13,701 nucleotides of DNA from Fimbriimonadia bacterium (GTDB lineage: Bacteria; Armatimonadota; Fimbriimonadia; Fimbriimonadales; Fimbriimonadaceae). The position numbers were made by a program, and so were the translations under genes. Below the pieces are notes generated by a model. The model did no database searches, was not told the origin of the DNA, and was given only the letters and a program-made list of their open reading frames with translations. Shown one piece after another: positions 6,462 through 13,415 of this stretch (the first letter of the stretch is position 1; every line of letters starts with the position of its first letter). The stretch lies in NCBI GenBank assembly GCA_029824495.1, contig JALGXY010000206.1, forward strand, positions 1 through 13,701. The letters are read 5' to 3'.

Positions 6462-7739
6462 TCAATCTTCCTTCTTCTTGAACTTGTTGTCGCCTTTGCC
6501 TTCGCTGAACAGCTCAGTCTTCTGGAAGGCGATCTTCTCTTTTGCTGCGTCTTTGACGCCTTCCAGGCCCGCAACAAAGATCGAGTTTTTGCCGAACTTA
6601 TCGTTCATGTGGTCGATCGCCTCGTTGAGGTGAGTTCGAGTCGGCTTCTCATCAAAGAGGCTTGGCGTGACCTCGTCCGGTTTTGAGAGTGCTCCAAACG
6701 TGACCCCGACACCCTTCGGTTTCTCGAAGTCGCGCTTCTTCCAGTGCTCAAGGATCTGTTCGGTGATCTCAACCGTGTCGTTGGTCGGCTCAATCCTGAA
6801 TCCGGTCTTCCAGGACTTTTCAAACCCAGTCACGTGGAGGTTGATGAAGCCAGAAACCATCCCTCTCCGGCGCATTCTGGCGGCGGCCTTATGCGTCAGA
6901 CGCAGCAGAATATCCCGGCAGCCTTTGTCGTTTCTCAGGGAAGGAGGAAGCACATGGGAGTGGCCCAACGACTTGCCTTCATTCCGCTCGTCGGGCAGTT
7001 CGTAGCCTCGCAGCAGGTGCCACCAGCGCTCCCCAATGATGCTCCCGAATCCAGTGCGAAGCCTCTTGGCATCCGCCTCGATCAGATCATCTGAAGAGAA
7101 GATCCCGTTCGCTTTCAATCGGATCGCCAGCTTCTTGTTTATTCCTGTGAAGAATGTGAGGTCTTTTCCTCGAAAGGCATCTGGGAGGTCGCTTGCCTCG
7201 AGAACAACCAGGCCATCCGGTTTCTGAAGCTCTGTGCCGAGCTTTGCGATAAAAGCATTTGGCCCGATTCCTATTGAACAGTTCATCGACGGAGCGATGC
7301 TCTCCCACAGAACCTGTTTCATCCGCTTGGCGATCTTGATTGCGTCCTCTTTGTGGGTCTCGTTTCCGATCAGCCTGAACCGCATCTCGTCGATGCTGCA
7401 GACCTTCTCGATCGGCAGAACTCCTTCCAGCAGGTCAATGATCTCGTCGTGCATATGCACATAGAGGTCGTGGCGTGCATCGATCAAGATCAGGCCGGGA
7501 CACATGTCTTTGGCTTCACCGATCTGGGTGCCGGTCTTGACGCCGAACGCTTTGGCTTCGTAGCTGGCGGCGATCACAAACGAGGTGTCGGCCATAACCG
7601 GGCAGACAGCAACAGGTTTCCCTCTCAATTCGGGGCGGTCAGCCTGCTCTACAGAGGCAAAATAGGAATTCAGGTCAAGATAGAGGCTCCGAAGCGGTCG
7701 GTCCTCCTGCACCTGAAACGGCAGTGAAGCGTCTGCCAT
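6462..7739 (-). CDS. dinB: Y-family DNA polymerase (DinB-like translesion polymerase)
   Basis: Low-fidelity lesion-bypass polymerase of 425 residues, longer than E. coli Pol IV. The palm motif YLDLNSYFASVEQ (20-32) gives metal ligand D22 and steric-gate F27. SIDEM (115-119) supplies the other two catalytic acidic residues, D117 and E118. CSIGIGPNAFIAKLGTELQKPDG is the conserved finger/palm element that follows. A helix-hairpin-helix-type thumb (INKKLAIRLKANGI) and little-finger domain come next. The SIDEMRFRL version, with ADTSFVIAASYEAKAFGVKTGT, points to a DinB-like subgroup distinct from canonical Pol IV (SIDEAYLD). A possible clamp-binding stretch is TPSLFDE or the near-terminal QKTELF; neither is a clean match. 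The tail is lysine-rich. No LexA-type box is visible upstream, and the ATG has no clear Shine-Dalgarno. Confidence 0.92.
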   Translation of the reverse strand: MADASLPFQVQEDRPLRSLYLDLNSYFASVEQADRPELRGKPVAVCPVMADTSFVIAASYEAKAFGVKTGTQIGEAKDMCPGLILIDARHDLYVHMHDEIIDLLEGVLPIEKVCSIDEMRFRLIGNETHKEDAIKIAKRMKQVLWESIAPSMNCSIGIGPNAFIAKLGTELQKPDGLVVLEASDLPDAFRGKDLTFFTGINKKLAIRLKANGIFSSDDLIEADAKRLRTGFGSIIGERWWHLLRGYELPDERNEGKSLGHSHVLPPSLRNDKGCRDILLRLTHKAAARMRRRGMVSGFINLHVTGFEKSWKTGFRIEPTNDTVEITEQILEHWKKRDFEKPKGVGVTFGALSKPDEVTPSLFDEKPTRTHLNEAIDHMNDKFGKNSIFVAGLEGVKDAAKEKIAFQKTELFSEGKGDNKFKKKED

Positions 7740-7800
7740 AAGTTGATTATGGCGGAGCTGGTATCCGCAGAATTCTCTATAATCTCGCAGGAGCCGACTT
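7740..7800. promoter_or_regulatory. Compact 61-bp divergent promoter region
   Basis: This region lies between the polymerase (minus) and CPBP protease (plus) starts. A perfect TATAAT sits at 7778-7783 on the plus strand with no good -35 at 16-18 bases. It is so close to the start that the transcript would be almost leaderless. Read on the minus strand, the same A/T island gives TATAGA (7780-7775), 36 bases before the polymerase ATG. Both promoters may share this core. No GAAC-N4-GTTC or other SOS-box palindrome is seen. Confidence 0.35.
7789..7793 (+). promoter_or_regulatory. Ribosome binding site deciding a TTG start
   Basis: AGGAG followed by seven bases and then TTG at 7801. There is no ATG in this frame until well into the first membrane segment, so this site fixes the TTG as the start. 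Confidence 0.75.
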
Positions 7801-9219
7801 TTGGATCAGCAGACACCGCCGCCAATTCAACCACCAGAGCAGGACAGCCCCCGAGTGCTTCCTCCTCGGCGGAACCCTGCTGGCTGGATTCTGCTCTCCT
7901 GCGTGTTTGGGCTGATGTTCTTCAGCAGCATCGGCAGCATTGCACAGGCGTATTTGGAGGAAGCTGACGGGGCGCGCATCGAACAGGATGCTGACGAAGA
8001 CTCTTCAGCATTCGAAGTCAATCTTCAGGTGAAGGTGGTGCTGGCTCTTCAGTCGATGGGCGAAGCTGGTGCTGGGCAGTTTGATAGCCTTGTCGATCAG
8101 CAGTTTTCCGATGCGGCAGAGTACGCGGCAGGCGAAAGTGGCGTAACGGCTCGAATTGCAGAGGCTGCGTTGATCTTTGAGACCGGCGAAGAGATTCCGG
8201 AAGAGCTGCTCGATGATCTGAACAACAGCGAAGAGGATGCGCTGGTCGATCTGGGGGTCATCTACAGTTCAGAGAGCCTGGAACCTGACGAAGTCGCAGG
8301 CCTCGTTGATGATCTTCCTGCCGGCATTGCCGGTGAGTTGGCTTCCGCCCACGCTTACGAGAAAGCAGGTGATTCTGGACCATCAGACAAGCTGGCACAA
8401 CCGGGGCAGTATCTGCTCTTTTTTGCCGGATCGGGTGCCATGGCGTTCTGCATCTTGGCTGGGATCCCGCTGGCGCTTCTCGGCATCTGGGGCCTGGTTT
8501 CAAAGAGGTGGAAGGGGCAGCCAAGCGCCTACTATCTTACGGATCTCATCGATGCAGACAACTACCTGACAAAGGCTGGCCTGATCATGGTCGCTTTCCT
8601 CGGATTCAGCGTTGTTCTAGAGGTGGTGGGGATGACTCTTTCGATCGATCCTCTGGCATCCAACGCGGCGTTTACAGTATTCGGCATTGGGGCAGTGTTG
8701 GCGGTGATGACATCCGGCAAGGGACCGAAGCTCAAAAAGGTCCTCTTGGGGGCAGATCATTCATCGGCGAAGCTGGTCGGCTGGGGCTTCTTAGGATTCC
8801 TAGGGAATCTGCCCTTAGCCCTGCTGATGGCCGTAGTTGGGCAGAAGATCTTTGCGTTTCTGCCGGAACCGAGCCACCCTCTTGCAGAAGAGGTGAGCCA
8901 AGGCGGGACAGGGGTTCTGCTGGGCGCGCTATTGGTCGGCTCGATCCTCGCCCCCTTCCTCGAAGAGATGGTGTTCCGCGGTGCGATTCTCAAGTCTCTA
9001 GAACGCGTGACCGGCCGGTTCTGGCTGTCGCTTGTGATCCAGGCCGCGGTCTTCGCAATGATCCATCCGCAGGGCCCGGCACTGTGGCTCTCGCTGGCCA
9101 CGATCGGTGCATCGGCCGGTGTTCTGGTGCGTCAGACCGGAGCGCTGCTGCCGGCGATCATTCTGCACGCCCTGCACAACGGGCTTCTGCTGTTTGTTGC
9201 CTCGACCCTGCTTAGCTGA
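7801..9219 (+). CDS. CPBP-family intramembrane metalloprotease with large acidic external domain
   Basis: Membrane protein of 472 residues. The C-terminal half carries the three CPBP (CAAX protease / Abi, Rce1-like) motifs: EEMVFRG at 388-394, FAMIH ending at H422, and HALHN at 456-460. The two Glu and the His/Asn residues form the glutamate-type active site inside the membrane. The N-terminus is proline-rich (TPPPIQPPEQDSP) and presumably cytoplasmic, followed by one membrane segment (28-50). A strongly acidic, helix-rich region of about 150 residues (53-200) precedes the remaining segments; it is mostly extracytoplasmic by prediction and not part of the standard family. The TTG start is set by AGGAG seven bases upstream. 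The gene overlaps the next by one base (TGATG) and heads the plus-strand operon. The substrate is unknown. Confidence 0.88.
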   Translation: MDQQTPPPIQPPEQDSPRVLPPRRNPAGWILLSCVFGLMFFSSIGSIAQAYLEEADGARIEQDADEDSSAFEVNLQVKVVLALQSMGEAGAGQFDSLVDQQFSDAAEYAAGESGVTARIAEAALIFETGEEIPEELLDDLNNSEEDALVDLGVIYSSESLEPDEVAGLVDDLPAGIAGELASAHAYEKAGDSGPSDKLAQPGQYLLFFAGSGAMAFCILAGIPLALLGIWGLVSKRWKGQPSAYYLTDLIDADNYLTKAGLIMVAFLGFSVVLEVVGMTLSIDPLASNAAFTVFGIGAVLAVMTSGKGPKLKKVLLGADHSSAKLVGWGFLGFLGNLPLALLMAVVGQKIFAFLPEPSHPLAEEVSQGGTGVLLGALLVGSILAPFLEEMVFRGAILKSLERVTGRFWLSLVIQAAVFAMIHPQGPALWLSLATIGASAGVLVRQTGALLPAIILHALHNGLLLFVASTLLS

Positions 9220-10325
9220 TGAGAATCTACGTCGACCACGCTGCCAGTACACCGATGTTCGCCGAGGCGAAGTCGGCGGTAGAGCAACAGCTCTCAGCGA
9301 CAGGCAACCCGAGCAGTCTGCATGCAGATGGGCGTCAGGTCAAAGACAGAATCGATCGAGCGAGGGAGCAGTGCAGCCAGGCTGCAGGCTGCCTGTTCGG
9401 CGAGTTCTACTTCACATCAGGCGGGACCGAATCGGTGGTTTTGGCTCTGGCCGGATCTGCACTGAATTCACCAAATGGTCGAAATCGCGTCCTGCTGGGT
9501 GCAGCTGATCACCACTCTGTTGTTGAGTCGCAAGCAATGCTGAACAAGCTTGGGATGCAGGTTCAATTTGTTCCAGCCAACCGTGACGGGTCCCTCGATC
9601 TGAACGCGCTCGAATCTATGATCGGAGATGACGTCCGGCTGGTGTCGGTGCTGGCGACCAACAACGAAACTGGCGCTGTAACCGATGTGAATCAGGCGGC
9701 AGAGATAGCTCACAAGTCAGGTGCACTTCTGCTCTGCGATGCAGTCCAGGCCTGGCCACAGGTCTTGCCGGAAGCAGATCTGATCGTTGTCTCTGCACAC
9801 AAGATGGGCGGCCCTGTTGGTGTGGGCGGCTTGATCACCCAGAACGGCACAAAGCTGGAGCCGCTTGCGGCGGGTGGCGGCCAGGAGCGTGAGCTGAGAG
9901 GCGGGACGGAAAACGCCATGGGAATTGTCGGGTTCGGTGCTGCTGCGGCCGAGGCAGCACTCAGAGCTGATGAGATCAGTTCAGTCAAACGGTCGGCCGC
10001 GGAGCATTTTCGAGATCGTCTCGACGGCGCCGCATTCACTCTCGACCAGGCCTCACCAGCGGGAATCGTCCATTTTCGGTATCCGGGTATCTCCGCAGAG
10101 TCGCTCCTGATCCGGCTGGACCATGAAGGGGTGAGCGCCAGCTCTGGCGCTGCCTGCAGCAGCGGCAGCATCGAACCGAGCCACGTGCTGATGGCAGCTG
10201 GATTGTCTGAAGAAGAAGCCGCCGAAGGGCTTCGGGTCTCCTTTGGCTGGTGTTCAACAGTCGGTGAGGCCGAGAAGGCTGCTCAGATCATCAGCTCTAG
10301 TGCCGCACAGATCAGGCAGGTTTAA
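9219..10325 (+). CDS. Cysteine desulfurase (NifS/IscS-like, PLP-dependent)
   Basis: Cytoplasmic enzyme, 368 residues, that takes sulfur from L-cysteine as a persulfide for Fe-S clusters or thiolated tRNA/cofactors. The N-terminus IYVDHAASTPM (3-13) is typical. FTSGGTES (65-72) and DHHSVVES (97-104) line the cofactor site. D174 and Q177 in CDAVQ contact PLP. K195 in VSAHKMGGPVG forms the Schiff base. The catalytic cysteine is C313 in SSGAACSSGS, with the long flexible-loop signature of the NifS/IscS class rather than the SufS class. GGGQERELRGGTEN (219-232) is the conserved substrate-binding stretch. ATG overlaps the protease stop, so the two are translationally coupled. No IscU scaffold, IscR or thiolase (MnmA) gene adjoins it, so the sulfur acceptor cannot be told here. 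Confidence 0.94.
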   Translation: MRIYVDHAASTPMFAEAKSAVEQQLSATGNPSSLHADGRQVKDRIDRAREQCSQAAGCLFGEFYFTSGGTESVVLALAGSALNSPNGRNRVLLGAADHHSVVESQAMLNKLGMQVQFVPANRDGSLDLNALESMIGDDVRLVSVLATNNETGAVTDVNQAAEIAHKSGALLLCDAVQAWPQVLPEADLIVVSAHKMGGPVGVGGLITQNGTKLEPLAAGGGQERELRGGTENAMGIVGFGAAAAEAALRADEISSVKRSAAEHFRDRLDGAAFTLDQASPAGIVHFRYPGISAESLLIRLDHEGVSASSGAACSSGSIEPSHVLMAAGLSEEEAAEGLRVSFGWCSTVGEAEKAAQIISSSAAQIRQV

Positions 10326-10356
10326 CCCCGCCCTGTCAGGTACAACCGAGACCTTC

Positions 10357-11784
10357 ATGAGCCTTCTTTCTGATCAGCTCACACCGCGAGAAATCGTCAA
10401 AGAGCTCGACAAGTTCATCATCGGTCAGGCTGCCGCCAAGAAAGCGGTCGCTATCGCACTCCGAAACCGATGGCGACGCCAGCAGCTTCCGCCATCCGAG
10501 CGAGCCGAAGTTCTGCCAAAGAACATCCTGATGATGGGGCCGACCGGCGTCGGAAAAACTGAGATTGCCCGGCGACTCGCCTCGTTGGCCCGAGCCCCCT
10601 TCGTAAAGGTTGAGGCCACGAAGTTCACTGAGGTCGGCTATGTTGGGCGTGACGTCGAATCGATGATCAGAGACTTGGCGGCCGCATCGGTCCGGCTGGT
10701 CGAGGCAGAACAGCTTGAGAAGATGCGGGTCGAGGCTGAATCGGCCGCTTATGATCGGCTGGCATCCCTTCTGGCAGACAAAGAGGAGGAACGGCTCGGG
10801 ATTGTACGTCGTGGTGGATTTGCCCAAGCGATTGAAGCTTTCGGCGATGTCCCCGGCCTGACCGACGAGCAGCGGATGACACTGATCGAGCAGGACGCTC
10901 AAGCCCAAGAGGCCGAAGAAGGAGAATCCCGCGAAGATCTGATCGCTCGAATGAAGCAGGAGCTGATGGATGGTCAGCACCGCAAGACGCTCGTCTCTGT
11001 CGCATTCGAAGAGCAGGGAAGCTCATTTATGCAGGTCTTTGGCCCGCAAGGCATGGAGGAGATGGGAATCGACTCAAACATGTTCAACAATCAGCTCGGC
11101 GGAGGTACGAAGTACATCTCCCGCGAGGCGGCTGTTGAGGACGCTTTTGAGATCCTGGTCGAATCGGAAGCAAAGCGCCGCATGGATGAGCCATCGATCC
11201 ACAAAGAGGCTGTGCATCGCGCCGAACAGACAGGCATCATTTTCCTGGACGAGATCGACAAGATCGCGATCAAGTCTGGCGGCGGCGGCGGACCTGAGGT
11301 CTCACGTGAAGGCGTCCAGAGAGACCTGCTTCCCGTCATCGAAGGGTCGACTGTTCCGAGCAAGTACGGGCCGATCAACACGGATCACATCCTGTTCATT
11401 GCAGCAGGCGCGTTTCACGTCAGCAATCCCGATGACCTGATTCCTGAACTGCAGGGCCGCCTGCCGATCCGTGTGACGCTCGACAGTCTGGGCGAGGACG
11501 ATTTCGCGAGAATCCTGACCGAGCCGAAGAGCTCGCTGATGAAGCAGTACCAGAAGCTGATGGCTGTCGACGGAGTTGAGCTGAGTTTCACGAAAGAGGC
11601 TCTCGATGAGGTCGCCCACGTGGCTCAGGAGCTCAACAACAGCACTGAGAATATCGGCGCAAGGCGACTGCACACAGTGATGGAGCTTCTGCTCGAGAAG
11701 CTGATGTTTGACGCGCCTGAAAACGCTGAGCCGCAGGTTGAAATTGGTGTCGAACACGTAAGACGTGAATTGAAGTCGTCATAG
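10357..11784 (+). CDS. hslU: HslU AAA+ unfoldase lacking the HslV-docking C-terminal tail
   Basis: ATP-dependent unfoldase subunit of the HslUV (ClpYQ) protease, 475 residues. TPREIVKELDKFIIGQ (9-24) starts the N domain. Walker A GPTGVGKT is at 61-68; the pore-loop motif GYVG is at 94-97; an acidic, helical I domain spans about 110-230; Walker B IIFLDE is at 294-299. GRLPIRV holds the arginine finger, and IGARRLHTVMELLLEKL is sensor 2. The protein ends VEHVRRELKSS. Family members normally continue about a dozen more residues to a tail such as EDLSRFIL, which inserts into HslV; that tail is absent and neither other frame restores it. The ATG at 10357 is chosen because MSLLSDQLTPREIV is the family N-terminus; a longer frame overlaps the desulfurase. 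hslV, usually adjacent, is not here. The gene lies 31 bases after the desulfurase, likely in the same operon. Confidence 0.96.
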   Translation: MSLLSDQLTPREIVKELDKFIIGQAAAKKAVAIALRNRWRRQQLPPSERAEVLPKNILMMGPTGVGKTEIARRLASLARAPFVKVEATKFTEVGYVGRDVESMIRDLAAASVRLVEAEQLEKMRVEAESAAYDRLASLLADKEEERLGIVRRGGFAQAIEAFGDVPGLTDEQRMTLIEQDAQAQEAEEGESREDLIARMKQELMDGQHRKTLVSVAFEEQGSSFMQVFGPQGMEEMGIDSNMFNNQLGGGTKYISREAAVEDAFEILVESEAKRRMDEPSIHKEAVHRAEQTGIIFLDEIDKIAIKSGGGGGPEVSREGVQRDLLPVIEGSTVPSKYGPINTDHILFIAAGAFHVSNPDDLIPELQGRLPIRVTLDSLGEDDFARILTEPKSSLMKQYQKLMAVDGVELSFTKEALDEVAHVAQELNNSTENIGARRLHTVMELLLEKLMFDAPENAEPQVEIGVEHVRRELKSS

Positions 11785-11823
11785 AAAAGGACTCCTGAAT
11801 TCCGGTAAGAGTCGAGGTTAGGA

Positions 11824-12459
11824 ATGAGCAGAGAATCTGGTCCTGAACCGAGAAAGGTCTCCTGGATCATCAAGATCTTGGTGCTCGCTCACCTGTTCGC
11901 CATCATCACCTGGTCGATGCCTTGGCCTCCTGCCCCATATCTTCGAGGAGATCTCAAACCGACATTCAAACACGTCGCCCAGAATCCATCGGACTGGCTG
12001 CTGACCGCAAACGCGAAAGTCAAGAATCAGGGTTACGTTGATCGATATCTCACATTCACCGGTCTCTGGCAGGCGTGGGATATGTTCGCTCCAAACCCGT
12101 CAAGCCTCGATCGCTGGGTCGACGCAGAAGTTCAGTATGCGGACGGCTCGACCGAGATCATCGCCTATCCGAGAATGTACGATATCCCGCTCCCCCGCAA
12201 GTACATCATGGAGCGGCACCGCAAGTATCTGGAGCGTGTTGTTGATCGGAGGTGGCAGGATCGATGGCCGGCCTTTGGACAGAGATTGGCTTACTGGGCG
12301 TACACCGACCCAAAAAATCCGCCGTTGTGGGTGACGGTCAGGGTTCATGAGCGCTGGATCGAGCCGATGGGAACGCCGACGCCAGACGGCTACAGCATGT
12401 ACATCGCTTACGGCTACGAGGTTCAGATCGACAAGCTTAAGGAGGATAAACAGTTTTGA
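11824..12459 (+). CDS. Membrane-anchored protein, partner of HTTM protein
   Basis: Protein of 211 residues with one hydrophobic segment (about 13-31, WIIKILVLAHLFAIITW) and a soluble C-terminal part that is probably extracytoplasmic. LWQAWDMFAPNP (81-92), followed by W-x-x-A-x-V-x-Y-A-D-G, matches the Trp-rich 'W-x-M-F-A-P' signature I associate with small proteins encoded beside, or fused to, HTTM / vitamin-K-carboxylase-like membrane proteins. No catalytic residues are recognisable. GAGG six bases before the ATG is a good binding site. The gene follows hslU by 39 bases and overlaps the HTTM gene by four, so the two products are probably made together and may form a complex. Its biochemical role is unknown. 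Confidence 0.75.
   Translation: MSRESGPEPRKVSWIIKILVLAHLFAIITWSMPWPPAPYLRGDLKPTFKHVAQNPSDWLLTANAKVKNQGYVDRYLTFTGLWQAWDMFAPNPSSLDRWVDAEVQYADGSTEIIAYPRMYDIPLPRKYIMERHRKYLERVVDRRWQDRWPAFGQRLAYWAYTDPKNPPLWVTVRVHERWIEPMGTPTPDGYSMYIAYGYEVQIDKLKEDKQF
12439..12445 (+). promoter_or_regulatory. Strong ribosome binding site for the HTTM gene TTG start
   Basis: AAGGAGG lies inside the last codons of the upstream gene, ten bases before TTG 12456. It supports the TTG, which overlaps the upstream stop as TTGA. The next in-frame ATG is 17 codons later, shortly before the first membrane segment. Confidence 0.75.
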
Positions 12460-13415
12460 GCATCCTCAAGCGCGCCAAAGAGAATTGGGTTCGGTTTGAA
12501 GAGTGGATGTTTGGCTGGGGGTCTGTCCACACGATGGCCCTCTACAGAATTCTGTTCGGCGGGCTGATGCTCACCAATTTCTTGATGCTCTCGGTCTCTT
12601 ACGAGGACTGGTTCACTGACAAGGGTTTCTTTCCAGCGGAGTTTCAGCACGGAGCAGGCAGCGAGGACTGGCCGAGGATAAACCTGCTGCTCTGGTTTCC
12701 GGGTGAAACGAGCACTCTCATCGTCTTTTGGGGCACCGTCGCAGCCGCGCTGTTCACCATGCTGGGACTCGGCACAAGAGTGGCGACAGCCGCTCTCTTC
12801 ATTGGAATGGTGACCCTGCACTGCCGAAACTGGGGAATTCTTCACAGTGGAGACAGCCTCGCTAGAGTCTGTGCTTTCAGCTTGATGCTCGCTCCTGCAG
12901 GGCGGGCTTACTCGCTCGATCGCTGGCTGCAGGTGAAGAGAGGTGACAACAGTCCACCTAAGCTGATGTCGATGTGGCCACAGCGAGTGCTGGCAATCCA
13001 GCTAGCCGTTGTCTATTTCATGACCTTTTGGCAGAAAATGCAGGGCAGCTACTGGCTCGACGGAACGGCGACCTACATCTCAGGGAGCCTGCGCGAGTTC
13101 GAAAAGTTTCCAGTTCCTGAATTCGTGATGCAGCAGCCGATGGTGGCGATCAATACGTACTACACACTTGCCATTGAGCTTGCGCTGGGTGTGCTGATCT
13201 TCTTTAAGCCGCTGCGCAAGTGGCTGTTGATCGGCGGCCTCCTGCTTCATGCTGGCATTGAGTATTCGATGAATATTCCCCTGTTCGCCTTCATAATTAC
13301 AGCGGTCTACGTCGTCTATTACGAGGGTGAGGAGACCAAGGCCTGGGTGGACCGAATGATCATGCGATTTACAAAACGTGCAAATCCAGAGGAGACCGGT
13401 GCGTCGGCGGCTTAA
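12456..13415 (+). CDS. HTTM-domain integral membrane protein (vitamin K carboxylase-like fold)
   Basis: Multi-pass membrane protein of 319 residues. HTTM (horizontally transferred transmembrane) proteins share the membrane part of vitamin K-dependent gamma-carboxylase. Typical signs are ALYRILFGGLML in segment 1 (28-39), NWGILHSGDSLAR (125-137) before a segment ending in APAGRAYSLDRW (146-157), and FWQKMQGSYWLDGTA (191-205). Roughly seven to eight hydrophobic segments can be counted. Only the membrane core is present, with no luminal carboxylase domain, so I do not claim carboxylation. The TTG start has a strong AAGGAGG. The gene is coupled to the upstream partner gene and overlaps the next start by 17 bases. 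Most bacterial HTTM proteins have no known function; lipid or small-molecule modification in the membrane is a common guess only. Confidence 0.85.
   Translation: MSILKRAKENWVRFEEWMFGWGSVHTMALYRILFGGLMLTNFLMLSVSYEDWFTDKGFFPAEFQHGAGSEDWPRINLLLWFPGETSTLIVFWGTVAAALFTMLGLGTRVATAALFIGMVTLHCRNWGILHSGDSLARVCAFSLMLAPAGRAYSLDRWLQVKRGDNSPPKLMSMWPQRVLAIQLAVVYFMTFWQKMQGSYWLDGTATYISGSLREFEKFPVPEFVMQQPMVAINTYYTLAIELALGVLIFFKPLRKWLLIGGLLLHAGIEYSMNIPLFAFIITAVYVVYYEGEETKAWVDRMIMRFTKRANPEETGASAA

Noticed and set aside
6262..6633. 123-codon plus-strand frame across the palindromes
   Set aside because: It reads the C-rich repeats and then runs antisense into the polymerase gene; no ribosome binding site of note.
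7740..7800. SOS (LexA) box controlling the polymerase
   Set aside because: No GAAC-N4-GTTC or CTG-N10-CAG type operator is found; GAATTC alone is too short to count.
9710..10171. 153-codon minus-strand frame opposite the desulfurase
   Set aside because: Composition is Ser/Pro/Ala-rich and mirrors the coding strand; no start signal and no motif.
10243..10356. Longer in-frame N-terminus for hslU
   Set aside because: It overlaps the end of the cysteine desulfurase by more than 80 bases, and the family N-terminus begins precisely at ATG 10357.
10336..10980. 214-codon minus-strand frame opposite hslU
   Set aside because: It lies fully antisense to a certain gene; long shadow frames are expected from its codon bias, and the translation shows no recognisable family features.
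12456..13415. Functional vitamin K-dependent carboxylase
   Set aside because: Only the membrane core is present and I cannot place the catalytic lysine or the external carboxylase domain; the broader HTTM label is safer.
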